Source of the DNA: Halanaerobiales bacterium
Lineage (GTDB): Bacteria > Bacillota_F > Halanaerobiia > DY22613
DNA length: 64,000 nucleotides
Direction: 5' to 3'
NCBI GenBank assembly: GCA_023128035.1
Contig: JAGMES010000008.1
Span: 1 to 64,000, forward strand
Below the pieces are notes generated by a model, which saw nothing but the letters and a program-made list of their open reading frames with translations, did not search any database and was not told the DNA's origin. Shown here in pieces: positions 63,902 to 64,000 of this stretch. Position numbers and translations under genes: made by a program. Each line of letters begins with the position of its first letter. Position 1 is the stretch's first letter.

Positions 63902-64000
63902 ATGAAAAAATTCATAACATTATTGATGGTAATTTTGATGACAATTTTTTTAACAACAACTATTTTAGCAGGCCCAGATTGGCCAGATGAACCAGATTGT
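63902..64000 (+). CDS. Secreted GPDWxDEPD peptide precursor 3 (cut by window end)
   Basis: 33 codons visible: MKKFITLLMVILMTIFLTTTILA, then GPDWPDEPDC. The upstream 30 bases (GAGGAGGTGGAAAAGC) match those before copy 1, including the region that encodes the TPR C-terminus there. The duplication unit therefore included the 3' end of the TPR gene. The sequence ends at the window edge without a stop. Confidence 0.8.
   Translation, partial: MKKFITLLMVILMTIFLTTTILAGPDWPDEPDC

Overview
Low-GC (roughly one third G+C by eye), gene-dense bacterial chromosome segment. Almost every gene is on the + strand; only a small amidase-like gene at 3.7-4.3 kb is reversed. A spoVS gene with a sigma-H-like promoter, RNase Y/YmdB, strong Firmicutes-type ribosome binding sites and many GTG/TTG starts point to a Firmicute. 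A complete type II secretion operon with a secretin implies an outer membrane. Together these suggest a diderm anaerobic Firmicute of the Halanaerobiales type; this is inference, as no rRNA is present.

Layout. 0-4.3 kb: an IS200/IS605-like right-end relic, aroA, a membrane protein plus short FtsH-like protease pair behind a structured leader, and a MurNAc-amidase homologue. 4.4-10.8 kb: amino-acid catabolism. A TyrR-like sigma-54 activator precedes methionine gamma-lyase, whose upstream region carries TyrR-type boxes and a -24/-12 promoter, followed by two paralogous Orn/Lys/Arg decarboxylases. 10.9-22.1 kb: cinA and an eleven-gene type II secretion operon (E-F-G-H-I-J-K-L-M-C-D). 22.3-29.1 kb: an AT-rich accessory island of three very large, tightly packed genes (SIR2-domain protein, SMC/RecF-like ATPase, unknown 728-residue protein). 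All are interrupted, three times by the same kind of -1 shift at a poly-A run. 29.3-36.9 kb: DMT transporter, thpR, recA (with a LexA-type box), recX, rny, an unknown gene, a 123-bp near-perfect palindrome, ymdB and spoVS. 37-43 kb: dihydropyrimidinase, three-subunit molybdenum hydroxylase and M19 dipeptidase. 43.3-47.7 kb: apbE, NusG-II protein, Gx transporter, then a prenyl-quinone-like locus in which the polyprenyl synthase and UbiA genes both carry internal deletions. 47.7-59.6 kb: an SsuB/SsuC-type ABC transporter split by a 10-kb hybrid PKS-NRPS gene. 59.6-61.4 kb: type-4 uracil-DNA glycosylase and a THUMP rRNA methyltransferase.

61.6-64 kb: an array of small secreted-peptide genes and a TPR protein. 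Three tandem paralogous short genes each encode a signal peptide followed by a conserved GPDWxDEPD core. The first overlaps the 3' end of the TPR gene. The arrangement resembles Rap-Phr/RRNPP peptide signalling, but I do not recognise the peptide family. This array and the decaying SIR2/ATPase island are the best candidates for undescribed systems.
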